Of a stretch of 64,000 nucleotides of DNA, positions 16,382-23,810 are shown piece after piece (the stretch's first letter is position 1; each line of letters begins with the position of its first letter). The notes beneath the pieces were generated by a model. That model worked only from the letters and a program-made list of their open reading frames with translations, had not been told where the DNA came from and did no database searches. Source of the stretch: Streptomyces sp. WAC05374 (GTDB taxonomy: Bacteria; Actinomycetota; Actinomycetes; Streptomycetales; Streptomycetaceae). The DNA lies in NCBI RefSeq assembly GCF_004353505.1, contig NZ_SMNQ01000015.1, forward strand, positions 1 through 64,000. Direction: 5' to 3'. The position numbers and the translations under genes are program-made.

Positions 16382-17377
16382 ATGACTTCGTACGGATCCT
16401 TCCCCGGTGCGCGGCCGCGGCGGCTGCGGACGACTCCCGTGATGCGGCGCATGGTCGCGGAGACGCGGCTGCACCCGGCCGACCTGATCCTGCCCGCGTT
16501 CGTGCGCGAGGGGGTGAGCGAGCCGGTGCCCATCGGGGCGATGCCCGGCGTCGTGCAGCACACGCGGGACACCCTGCGGAAGGCCGCGGTGGAGGCGGTC
16601 GAGGCCGGGGTCTCCGGCATCATGCTCTTCGGCGTGCCGGAGGACGCGAAGAAGGACGCGCTCGGGACGGCGGGGACCGACCCGGACGGGATTCTGCAGG
16701 TCGCGATCCGGGACGTGCGGGCCGAGGTCGGGGACGACCTGGTCATCATGTCGGACCTGTGCCTCGACGAGTACACCGACCACGGGCACTGCGGCGTGCT
16801 GGACCAGGAGGGGCGCGTCGACAATGACGCGACCCTGGAGCGGTACGCCGAGATGGCGCAGGTCCAGGCGGACGCGGGCGTCCATGTCGTGGGGCCCAGC
16901 GGCATGATGGACGGGCAGGTCGGGGTGGTCCGGGACGCCCTGGACACCATCGGCAAGGAGGACGTGGCGATCCTCGCCTACACGGCGAAGTACGCGTCGG
17001 CGTTCTACGGGCCCTTCCGCGAGGCGGTCGGGTCGTCGCTGAAGGGCGACCGCAAGACCTACCAGCAGGACGCGGCGAACCTCCGGGAGTCGCTGCGGGA
17101 GCTGGCGCTGGACCTGGAGGAGGGCGCCGACATGGTGATGGTCAAGCCGGCCGGGCCCTATCTGGACGTGCTGGCGAAGGTCGCGGAGCGGGTGGACGTG
17201 CCCCTCGCCGCGTACCAGATCAGCGGTGAGTACGCGATGATCGAGGCCGCCGCCGAGAAGGGCTGGATCGAGCGGGACAAGGCGATTCTGGAGTCCCTCA
17301 CCGGCATCAAGCGGGCGGGCGCGCAGATGATCCTCACCTACTGGGCGACGGAGGTCGCCCAGAGGCTCAGGGGTTAG
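16382..17377 (+). CDS. hemB: delta-aminolevulinic acid dehydratase (porphobilinogen synthase)
   Basis: A 331-residue HemB that condenses two aminolevulinate molecules. Schiff-base lysines are in AYTAKYASAFYG and MVMVKPAGPYLDV. The metal segment reads DLCLDEYTDHGHCG: one of the three zinc cysteines of animal and E. coli enzymes is Asp, so it is a mixed site and could use Mg or Zn. ATG start 16382. It is 239 bases past hemD, so it may have its own promoter. The stop codon TAG is formed with the first base of an inverted-repeat element inserted here (see 17377-17622), so the present C-terminus may be set by that insertion. Confidence 0.95.
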   Translation: MTSYGSFPGARPRRLRTTPVMRRMVAETRLHPADLILPAFVREGVSEPVPIGAMPGVVQHTRDTLRKAAVEAVEAGVSGIMLFGVPEDAKKDALGTAGTDPDGILQVAIRDVRAEVGDDLVIMSDLCLDEYTDHGHCGVLDQEGRVDNDATLERYAEMAQVQADAGVHVVGPSGMMDGQVGVVRDALDTIGKEDVAILAYTAKYASAFYGPFREAVGSSLKGDRKTYQQDAANLRESLRELALDLEEGADMVMVKPAGPYLDVLAKVAERVDVPLAAYQISGEYAMIEAAAEKGWIERDKAILESLTGIKRAGAQMILTYWATEVAQRLRG

Positions 17378-17622
17378 GGCGCGTCTGTCGGATCTTGGCG
17401 GGCTCGCGTGCCCTGGCACGCGCTCCCCCTGCCTGCGGCGGGGGGACCCCCAGCGGCGTTGTCGTCGGTCGCCAATGTCCCCCGTAGCCCTACGGGCACG
17501 GGAGGTGCCCCCACCGCAGTGGCTCCTCCCCCTGCCTTCGGCGGGGGGACCCCCACCTCCGCCTTGCATCCACACGCACCAGACCCCGCTCCCTGATCCG
17601 GCCTGATCCAAAAGACACGCCC
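17377..17622. mobile_element. non-autonomous inverted-repeat element (MITE-like), copy 1
   Basis: 246-bp element between convergent hemB and the DUF4253 gene. Ends are imperfect terminal inverted repeats, GGGCGCGTCTGTCGGATC and the complement of GATCCAAAAGACACGCCC, flanked on both sides by TA. It has no transposase. The internal part shares about 70 identical bases with copy 2 at 35600-35793, including the hairpin CCCGTAGCCCTACGGG. Copy 1 is longer because it holds two extra C/G hairpin repeats (about 17425-17452 and 17525-17552). A TA duplication fits the IS5/IS427 or IS630 groups. Confidence 0.82.
17425..17552. repeat. two nested 'CTCCCCC...GGGGGGACCCCC' hairpin repeats in copy 1
   Basis: Two near-identical hairpin repeats, CTCCCCCTGCCTGCGG + CGGGGGGACCCCC near 17425-17453 and CTCCCCCTGCCTTCGG + CGGGGGGACCCCC near 17523-17551. 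Copy 2 of the surrounding element lacks both. A related sequence in reverse orientation occurs at 59300-59335. They look like a separate family of small dispersed hairpins. Confidence 0.75.
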
Positions 17623-18353
17623 TAGTCCCACCAGAACGTCCAGTCGGGGCGGTCGAGCACCTCCTCGTCCGCGTAGGCGCGCAGGGTGTCGTACCCGTCC
17701 CGGACGCCGTCGGGGCAGAACGCGTGGTGCTCGGCCGCCACGGCGAGCGCGTCGGCCGGGGTGCGGGGCGGCGCCGCGACGGAGACGGTGAGCACGTCGG
17801 GCCCCAGGCCCACCACCCGTATGCCGAACCGGTCCTCCCAGGAGCGGAGCACGGCGGAGAGCCGGACGGGCTCGGTGTGCTCCCTGGCGCCGCCCCAGCC
17901 GAGGACGGCCGGGATGTCGGCGCTGCGGCGGGCCGGGACCAGGGCGCCCCGGGCCCCCTTCAACAGGTCGTCAGCCCCGGTCAGTTCGGCCGCCAGGCGG
18001 GCGGCGGCGTCGTCCGGGCCGGAGCCGGTGGCCGCGCGGGACGCCGGGGCGAGACCGGGCCAGGCGGCGGAGAAGGGCTCGGGGGCGCCGCCGCTGTCCT
18101 CCTCCGCCAGCTCGTCCCAGAGCCCGGCCAGGGTCGTGGCCGCGTCGTGGTCGTCGGGGTCGGCCACCAGGCCGGTGTGGAGGTACTGGGTCTCGGTGAG
18201 CAGCACCGGCTGCATCCCGGTGGCTTCCCGGGCACGCAGGAGGTGCGCCCACGTGTCGGGCGTCGCGGGCTCGTCCGCGTACCAGAGCGACGGCTGGACG
18301 CGCAGGGTGCCGGGCGGGAGGTCCAGGCCCAGCGCGTTCGGGTTGATGACCAT
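17622..18353 (-). CDS. DUF4253 domain-containing protein
   Basis: A 243-residue soluble protein with an N-terminal PSLWYADEPATPDTWAHLL block and the C-terminal DUF4253 signature (FCPDGVRDGYDTLRAYADEE and WTFWWD). The domain is of unknown function and is common in Streptomyces. ATG start 18353. The stop codon TAG is formed with the last base of the MITE-like element next to it. The gene is upstream of nothing on its own strand; the methyltransferase gene on the same strand ends 33 bases upstream of it, so the two may be one operon. Confidence 0.85.
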   Translation of the reverse strand: MVINPNALGLDLPPGTLRVQPSLWYADEPATPDTWAHLLRAREATGMQPVLLTETQYLHTGLVADPDDHDAATTLAGLWDELAEEDSGGAPEPFSAAWPGLAPASRAATGSGPDDAAARLAAELTGADDLLKGARGALVPARRSADIPAVLGWGGAREHTEPVRLSAVLRSWEDRFGIRVVGLGPDVLTVSVAAPPRTPADALAVAAEHHAFCPDGVRDGYDTLRAYADEEVLDRPDWTFWWD

Positions 18354-18386
18354 GGAACGACCTTAGGCGGCGCCACTGACAATGAC

Positions 18387-19166
18387 TCAGGGCCGGGACT
18401 CGTACAGGGCGGTGTGGTAGTGGCCGTCGGTTTCCCGGCCCGTGGGGTCCAGGCCAGCGAGCCGTACGGCACGGACGGCGGCGCGCTGTTCCTCCGGGTC
18501 CGTGAACGCCCGCTGCGGATACGTGCGGTCGGGGTCCGTACGGGTGGTGAGGCCGAAGCCCGCCAGGCACGAGGCGATGGGCGCGTACGGAACCGTGCGC
18601 AGGGCGAAGGCGCTCACCCAGACCGGGCGCTGTGCGCATTCGAGCAGCGCGGCGAAGGTGCGGCGGCTGAGGAAACTGGCACCGCCGGTCAGGGTGATGA
18701 GGCCGACGTCGGCCATGGCGGCCATCAGGGCGGGGCCGGGCACGTGCTCTTCGAGGTTGTCGGAGTGGACGCCGTCGAGGAGGCCGACCGCGCGGGCGTA
18801 GTCGAGGGCGTGCCGGGCGATGTCGAGGCCGAGGACGCGGACGGCGCCGGGCCGGCGCCTGGCGCCGTAGAACTCCTTGTCGTACTCGATGAGTTCGGCG
18901 GTCGTCAGGCGCGCGGCCATGGGGCTGGTGTAGTGGGCGTACAGGTCGGCGAGGGTCAGGTCGTGGTTGAGCAGGGCGGCGTTGATGCCGTACGAGCAGC
19001 ACAGGTCCAGGACGGTGAGGCCGGGGTCCGCGCGTTCGGCGACGGTGCGGCGGAAGACGGCCTGGGCGTGGTGCGGGATCTCGTAGGACAGCGGCGCGAG
19101 CCGGGTGAAGTAGGCGCGCGGGTCGGGGCGGTCGTAGATGTCGTCGAAGCTGGTCATGCCGTGCAT
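18387..19166 (-). CDS. class I SAM-dependent methyltransferase-like protein
   Basis: A 259-residue protein with a Rossmann-type methyltransferase core. Motif I is LTVLDLCCSYGINAALL (about residues 45-61) and the acidic cofactor residue is likely the Asp in VRVLGLDIARHALDYA. Substrate is unknown; the C-terminal part, with CAQRPVWVSAFALRTVPY, matches no family I can name. ATG 19166 is chosen because AGGAGG sits 5 bases upstream. Same strand and only 33 bases from the DUF4253 gene downstream, so likely co-transcribed. Confidence 0.78.
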   Translation of the reverse strand: MHGMTSFDDIYDRPDPRAYFTRLAPLSYEIPHHAQAVFRRTVAERADPGLTVLDLCCSYGINAALLNHDLTLADLYAHYTSPMAARLTTAELIEYDKEFYGARRRPGAVRVLGLDIARHALDYARAVGLLDGVHSDNLEEHVPGPALMAAMADVGLITLTGGASFLSRRTFAALLECAQRPVWVSAFALRTVPYAPIASCLAGFGLTTRTDPDRTYPQRAFTDPEEQRAAVRAVRLAGLDPTGRETDGHYHTALYESRP

Positions 19167-19300
19167 GCGTTCCTCCTGCAACCGGGTCGGCGCAGGCATC
19201 CTGTCTCGCCGCACGCCCCCGGCGGTGGGCGCAACGGGGGCGCATGGGCGCAGACGGGTCACAGGTGGCTCGATGTGTCGCGTGGTGGGCGCGGCGGGGT

Positions 19301-20023
19301 TCAGTGCATGAGCGCGTCGTCCATGGAGCGCAGCCAGTGGGTGACGCTCGCGGAGCTGTCGGTGTACGTGGCGGCGGGCAGCGTGATCACGGCGGGCGCG
19401 GCGTCCGTCGAACCCTCGCCGCTGCGCGGGGCGAAGCGCACCTCGAGCGTGCGGGCAGTGCCGCCGTGGCTGCCGCTCCCGTCGGCGGCCGCCAGCGTGA
19501 TGGACGCGTAGGCCGACTCGCCGGGAGCGACGGTGACCACGGCATGCGGCTTGCTGGCGTCGTTGACGGGCGTGGTGGCCTGCGCGTCGTCGAAGCGGAG
19601 CAGCGGCGCGTGGTAGGCGTCGCACGGCTGTGCGCCGGTGTTGGTGAGGGTGAGCAGGCCGTGGTTCAGGGGGCGGCTGACGGGCGTGTAGGTGACCTTG
19701 ACGTCGGCGCCGCACGGCTCGGTGGCGGGGGCGCCGGAGCCCGGTTCCCCCTGCGCGCCGCCGGTGGGGGTGGCGGCGGGCTTGCCGGGGGACGAACCGT
19801 CGCCGGCCGGCGTGCCGGTCGCACCACCGCTGGTCGCCCCGGAGGACGCCTGGCCGGGCGTCGCCCCGTCGGGGGTCGCCCGGTCGGGCGTCGGGATCGC
19901 CTTCGCGGCGGGGGAGGCGGGCGTGGGCGTGGCCGAGGGGTTCTCCTGGCAGGCGGTGAGCGACAGCGCGGCCAGGAGGGCGGTCGCGGCGGCGGCGGTG
20001 GTGCGGGTGCGGAAGGTGCGCAT
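19301..20023 (-). CDS. DUF4232 domain lipoprotein
   Basis: A 240-residue exported lipoprotein. The N-terminal basic region MRTFRTRTT and hydrophobic stretch lead to the lipobox LTAC (about residues 23-26). A Pro/Thr/Gly/Ala linker to residue ~105 is followed by a beta-rich DUF4232 domain (VKVTYTPVSRPLNHGLLTLT). Such proteins are anchored on the outer face of the membrane; function is unknown. ATG 20023 is chosen because it directly precedes the signal peptide. A possible 32-residue membrane peptide gene lies 30 bases upstream on the same strand. Confidence 0.85.
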   Translation of the reverse strand: MRTFRTRTTAAAATALLAALSLTACQENPSATPTPASPAAKAIPTPDRATPDGATPGQASSGATSGGATGTPAGDGSSPGKPAATPTGGAQGEPGSGAPATEPCGADVKVTYTPVSRPLNHGLLTLTNTGAQPCDAYHAPLLRFDDAQATTPVNDASKPHAVVTVAPGESAYASITLAAADGSGSHGGTARTLEVRFAPRSGEGSTDAAPAVITLPAATYTDSSASVTHWLRSMDDALMH

Positions 20024-20052
20024 GGTGGTTCGTACTCCCCCGTGGGTGATGG

Positions 20053-20151
20053 TCAGTGACGGTTGATCAGTGCGATGACGACGGCCGCGCAGGCGATCAG
20101 TACGCCGGTGGCGCAGGCGTCGGTGAGGTGGAGGCGGCGGAGCGGCCGCAT
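20053..20151 (-). CDS. possible small membrane peptide
   Basis: A 32-codon reading frame on the minus strand from ATG 20151 to TGA 20053. The peptide starts MRPLRRLHLTDACATG and continues as one hydrophobic stretch (VLIACAAVVIALI) ending NRH: positive-inside N-terminus and one membrane span. It is 30 bases upstream of the DUF4232 lipoprotein gene and in the same direction. A weak GGGGGAA lies upstream. No homologue is recognised; the composition makes chance unlikely but does not rule it out. Confidence 0.42.
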   Translation of the reverse strand: MRPLRRLHLTDACATGVLIACAAVVIALINRH

Positions 20152-20321
20152 CGGTGTTCCCCCTTGCGGTGGTGCTGGACACACCGTGCCGGGCGGCGTG
20201 ATTCACGGGCAATCGGCACGGGAGAATGGGGAACGCTGGAACGCCGGAACGGCCGTGACCTGCAGGTTCGTTGAGTGCCTGGAACGCCGTCCCGGAATGG
20301 TGCCGTAGAGGGGAACGCTGG

Positions 20322-21815
20322 GTGGGGACCGAGACGGAAGGCTTCGCGGAGGCGTTGCGCGGGCTGAAGGAGCGCTCTGGGCTCAGCTACGGCGTGCTCG
20401 CCAAGCGGGCCCACATGAGCACCTCGACGCTGCACCGGTACTGCAACGGGGACGCCGTGCCCACGGAGTTCGCCCCCGTGGAGCGGCTCGCGCGGCTGTG
20501 CGGCGCGTCCCGCGACGAGATGGTGGCGCTGCACCGGCGCTGGATCGTCGCGGACGACGCCAAGCGGCGTGGGCGGGCGGCCGCGATGCAGGGGGTGGCG
20601 GGTGCGGGTGATGCGTCGGCGGAGACGGGGGCCGGGGCAGGGAGCGCTCGTGACGCGCCGGAGGAAGCGGGGGCGGGTGACGCGCCGCCGGAAACGGGCG
20701 CGGGTGCTGCGTCGCCGGAGACGGGGGCCGTTGCGGCGGGTGCGGGTGACGCTCCGGCGGGAGCGGGGGCCGACGACCCGGGGGCGCCGCCTCCGGGGCC
20801 GGCGGACGACGAACCCGTGACCGTGCTCGCGGCCGCGCCCACCGGGGAGCCCGCCCACCAGGGGTCCCGGCGCCGGATCAGGCTCGTCGCCGCGGCGGCG
20901 GCCCTCGTCGTGCTGACCGCCTCCACCGCGCTGGCCCTGGCCATGGGCTCCGGCTCGCCCGGCCCCGCCGGTGCCGGGGCCGGACCCGGCACCGCCCGGT
21001 CCGCCACCGCGCCCGCGTCCGCGTCCGCCGGCCCGTCCGGCTCTCCCGCCACCGGCGCCCCCACGGCACCGTCACCGTCCGCCCCCACCGGCACGCCCAC
21101 CCCGGCCGCCGGGGCCACCGCGCCCTCCGCCGCGCCGTCCGGGGCCACGCCGCCCAGGAGCGCCGTGCCGGACCGGCGCGACGGAGGCGTACCGCTGACC
21201 GTGGACGTACGCCCGTACGTCTGGCGCGATCCGTGCAGCCAGGTGTACGTGGTGGACCAGCCGCCCGCGCGGGTGCCGCCGCCCCCCTCGGAGCAGGAGG
21301 CGCGGGGCTGGGTGACCGCCCTGGGCGGGGCGCCCGGCGGCGACATGCTGATGGAGCTCGCCGTGCAGGGCACCGGCGAGGACACCGTGGTCCTTCACGC
21401 ACTGCACGTACGGGTGGTGGAGAAGGACGCGCCGCTGCCGTGGAACGCGTACACCATGGGCGTGGGCTGCGGGGGAGACATGACGCCGCAGAGCTTCGAC
21501 GTCAACCTGGACGCGGCACGGCCGCGCGCCGTGCCCGTGGCCGGACGGCAGGGCGACCGGGAGATCCCGGCGGGCGACTTCCCGTACACGGCGTCCGCGA
21601 GCGATCCGCAGGTGCTGCGGGTGACCGCGCACACGGCCGGGTACTCCGTGCGCTGGTACCTGGAGCTGGAGTGGAGCAGCGAGGGCCGGCGGGGGACGCT
21701 GCGGATCGACGACCGGGGCCGTCCGTTCGCCATCAGCGCCATCACCGGGCGCCCCGCGTACGACCACCCCCTCGGCGGGAGCGGCTGGATCCCGCACGTG
21801 TCGGGCGAGGGCTGA
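20322..21815 (+). CDS. membrane-anchored helix-turn-helix protein
   Basis: A 497-residue protein with an N-terminal XRE-type HTH (GLSYGVLAKRAHMSTSTLHR, about residues 16-35) that has the Streptomyces-specific form found in regulators with a transmembrane segment. A low-complexity Ala/Gly linker (residues ~90-180) precedes a membrane span near residues 190-210 (LVAAAAALVVLTASTALALA) and a Ser/Pro/Thr linker. The outside domain (residues ~285-490), with DVRPYVWRDPCSQVYVVDQP, is cysteine-containing and unrecognised. GTG 20322 is preceded by AGAGGGGAA. It converges on argS, with a terminator between. Confidence 0.83.
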   Translation: MGTETEGFAEALRGLKERSGLSYGVLAKRAHMSTSTLHRYCNGDAVPTEFAPVERLARLCGASRDEMVALHRRWIVADDAKRRGRAAAMQGVAGAGDASAETGAGAGSARDAPEEAGAGDAPPETGAGAASPETGAVAAGAGDAPAGAGADDPGAPPPGPADDEPVTVLAAAPTGEPAHQGSRRRIRLVAAAAALVVLTASTALALAMGSGSPGPAGAGAGPGTARSATAPASASAGPSGSPATGAPTAPSPSAPTGTPTPAAGATAPSAAPSGATPPRSAVPDRRDGGVPLTVDVRPYVWRDPCSQVYVVDQPPARVPPPPSEQEARGWVTALGGAPGGDMLMELAVQGTGEDTVVLHALHVRVVEKDAPLPWNAYTMGVGCGGDMTPQSFDVNLDAARPRAVPVAGRQGDREIPAGDFPYTASASDPQVLRVTAHTAGYSVRWYLELEWSSEGRRGTLRIDDRGRPFAISAITGRPAYDHPLGGSGWIPHVSGEG

Positions 21816-21827
21816 GGAGGCGGTCGT

Positions 21828-21861
21828 CCCGGTCGCCGCGCCGAGGGGCGCGGCGACCGGG
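21828..21861. terminator. bidirectional terminator between HTH gene and argS
   Basis: 15-bp perfect stem, CCCGGTCGCCGCGCC (21828-21842) with GGCGCGGCGACCGGG (21847-21861) and a GAGG loop. The two genes converge on it. Confidence 0.85.
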
Positions 21862-21871
21862 CGCGCGTCGG

Positions 21872-23629
21872 TCAGAGGCGCTCGGGGGTGCGGATGCCGA
21901 GGAGCGCCATGCCCTGGTGGAGGGTGCGGGCCGTGAGGTCGCACAGGAACAGGCGGTTCTCGACCTGCTCGGGGGTGTCGGCCTTGAGGACCGGGCACTC
22001 CGAGTAGAACGCCGTGTAGTGGGACGCGAGCTGGTAGAGGTACGCGGCCAGCTTGTGCGGCTCGTACGAGTCCGCCACCTCGGCCAGCGTCTCGCCGAAC
22101 TGGTCCAGGTGCAGGCCCAGGGCGCGCTCGGCCGGGGCCAGGGCGATCTCCGGGTGGGCGGCGGGCCTGGCCTCGCCGGCCTTGCGGATGATCGACTTGA
22201 TCCGGGCGTACGCGTACTGGAGGTAGACGGACGTGTCGCCGTTGAGCGACACCATCTGGTCCAGGTCGAACTTGTAGTCGCGGGACGCGGAGGTGGACAG
22301 GTCGGCGTACTTGATCGCGCCGATGCCGACCTGGGCGGCGCGCTCGGCGATCTCGTCCTCGGTCAGGTCCTGGGCCTTCTCGCGCACCACGGCCGCAGCC
22401 CGCTCGATCGCCTCGTCCAGCAGGTCGACCAGCCGCACCGTCTCGCCCTCACGGGTCTTGAACGGCTTGCCGTCCTTGCCCAGGACCGTGCCGAAGGCGA
22501 GCTGGACGGCGTGCACCTGGTCGCCCAGCCAGCCCGCGCGGCGGGCGGTCTCGAAGACCATCTTGAAGTGGAGCGACTGGCGGGCGTCCACGACGTACAC
22601 CAGGGTGTCCGCGCCGAGCTTCTGGACGCGGTCGCGGATGGCGGACAGGTCGGTGGCCGCGTAGCCGTAACCGCCGTTGGACTTCTTGACGATCAGCGGG
22701 ACCGGGTTGCCGTCCGGGCCCTTGACGTCGTCGAAGAAGACGCACAGCGCGCCCTCGGAGCGGACCGCGACGCCGGATTCCTCCAGCAGGCGGCAGGTCT
22801 CGTCCAGCATGTCGTTGTAGCCGGACTCGCCGACCACGTCCGGGTCGTTGATCTCCATGTCCAGCTTGTTGAAGACCGAGTAGAAGTAGATCTTCGACTC
22901 GTCGACGAACCGCTGCCACAGGGCGAGAGTTTCCGTGTCACCGGACTGGAGGGCCACCACCCGGTCGCGAGAGCGGGCCTTGAACTCCTCGTCGGAGTCG
23001 AACAGGGCACGGGCGGCCTTGTAGAGGCGGTTCAGGTTGGACATGGCCTCCTCGCCGGAGGTGGCCGAGTCCTTGTGGTCCAGCTCGTGCGGGTGCTCGA
23101 TCAGGTACTGGATGAGCATGCCGAACTGGGTGCCCCAGTCGCCGATGTGGTGGCGGCGGATCACCTTCTCGCCCGCGAATTCCAGGATCTTGACCATGGC
23201 GTCGCCGATGACGGCGGAGCGGAGGTGCCCGACGTGCATCTCCTTCGCCACGTTCGGCTGGGCGTAGTCGATCACCGTGGTGCCGGCGCTCGCGGCGTAC
23301 GGCACGCCGAGGCGGTCGTCGGCGGCGCGGGCGGCGAGGGTGTCCAGGATCGCCTTGTCGCTGACGGTGATGTTGAGGAAGCCGGGGCCGGAGACCTCGA
23401 TGTCCTCGAGGACGTCATTGGCGGGGATGGCTCCGACGACCTTGGTCGCCAGCTCGCGCGGGTTGCCCTTGAGCTTCTTGGCCAGGGCCAGGATGCCGTT
23501 GGCCTGGAAGTCGGCCCGGTCGCTTCGTCGCAGCAGCGGGTCGGCGGAGCCGGCCTCCGGCAGGGCTGCCGTCAGGGCGTCCGCGAGGCGCTGCTGCACG
23601 GTCGAAGCGAGGGAAGGGACCGAGGCCAT
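21872..23629 (-). CDS. argS: arginyl-tRNA synthetase
   Basis: A 585-residue class I arginyl-tRNA synthetase. The N-terminal tRNA D-loop binding domain starts at SLASTVQQRLADAL. The HIGH-type motif is MHVGHLRSA in AQPNVAKEMHVGH (about residue 130); as in many ArgRS the KMSKS motif is degenerate. A C-terminal anticodon-binding helical domain ends in MALLGIRTPERL. ATG 23629 is the normal start. It is divergent from lysS, with about 180 bases between. Confidence 0.97.
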   Translation of the reverse strand: MASVPSLASTVQQRLADALTAALPEAGSADPLLRRSDRADFQANGILALAKKLKGNPRELATKVVGAIPANDVLEDIEVSGPGFLNITVSDKAILDTLAARAADDRLGVPYAASAGTTVIDYAQPNVAKEMHVGHLRSAVIGDAMVKILEFAGEKVIRRHHIGDWGTQFGMLIQYLIEHPHELDHKDSATSGEEAMSNLNRLYKAARALFDSDEEFKARSRDRVVALQSGDTETLALWQRFVDESKIYFYSVFNKLDMEINDPDVVGESGYNDMLDETCRLLEESGVAVRSEGALCVFFDDVKGPDGNPVPLIVKKSNGGYGYAATDLSAIRDRVQKLGADTLVYVVDARQSLHFKMVFETARRAGWLGDQVHAVQLAFGTVLGKDGKPFKTREGETVRLVDLLDEAIERAAAVVREKAQDLTEDEIAERAAQVGIGAIKYADLSTSASRDYKFDLDQMVSLNGDTSVYLQYAYARIKSIIRKAGEARPAAHPEIALAPAERALGLHLDQFGETLAEVADSYEPHKLAAYLYQLASHYTAFYSECPVLKADTPEQVENRLFLCDLTARTLHQGMALLGIRTPERL

Positions 23630-23810
23630 GAGCTTCCGTTCCTGTCGTGGTGGTGAATGCCTATTCCGGTTGTCAAGTGTCCCATGGGTCCGCAAGCTCT
23701 TTGTCGTGGCTTTGCCCGGCCTGTGGACAACCTCGGGGGACGTCGTTCCGTCTGGGAGAATGTCTTACGCCAGCCTTCGAGAAGACCGAGGAATCAAGGA
23801 CGTGCCGATC

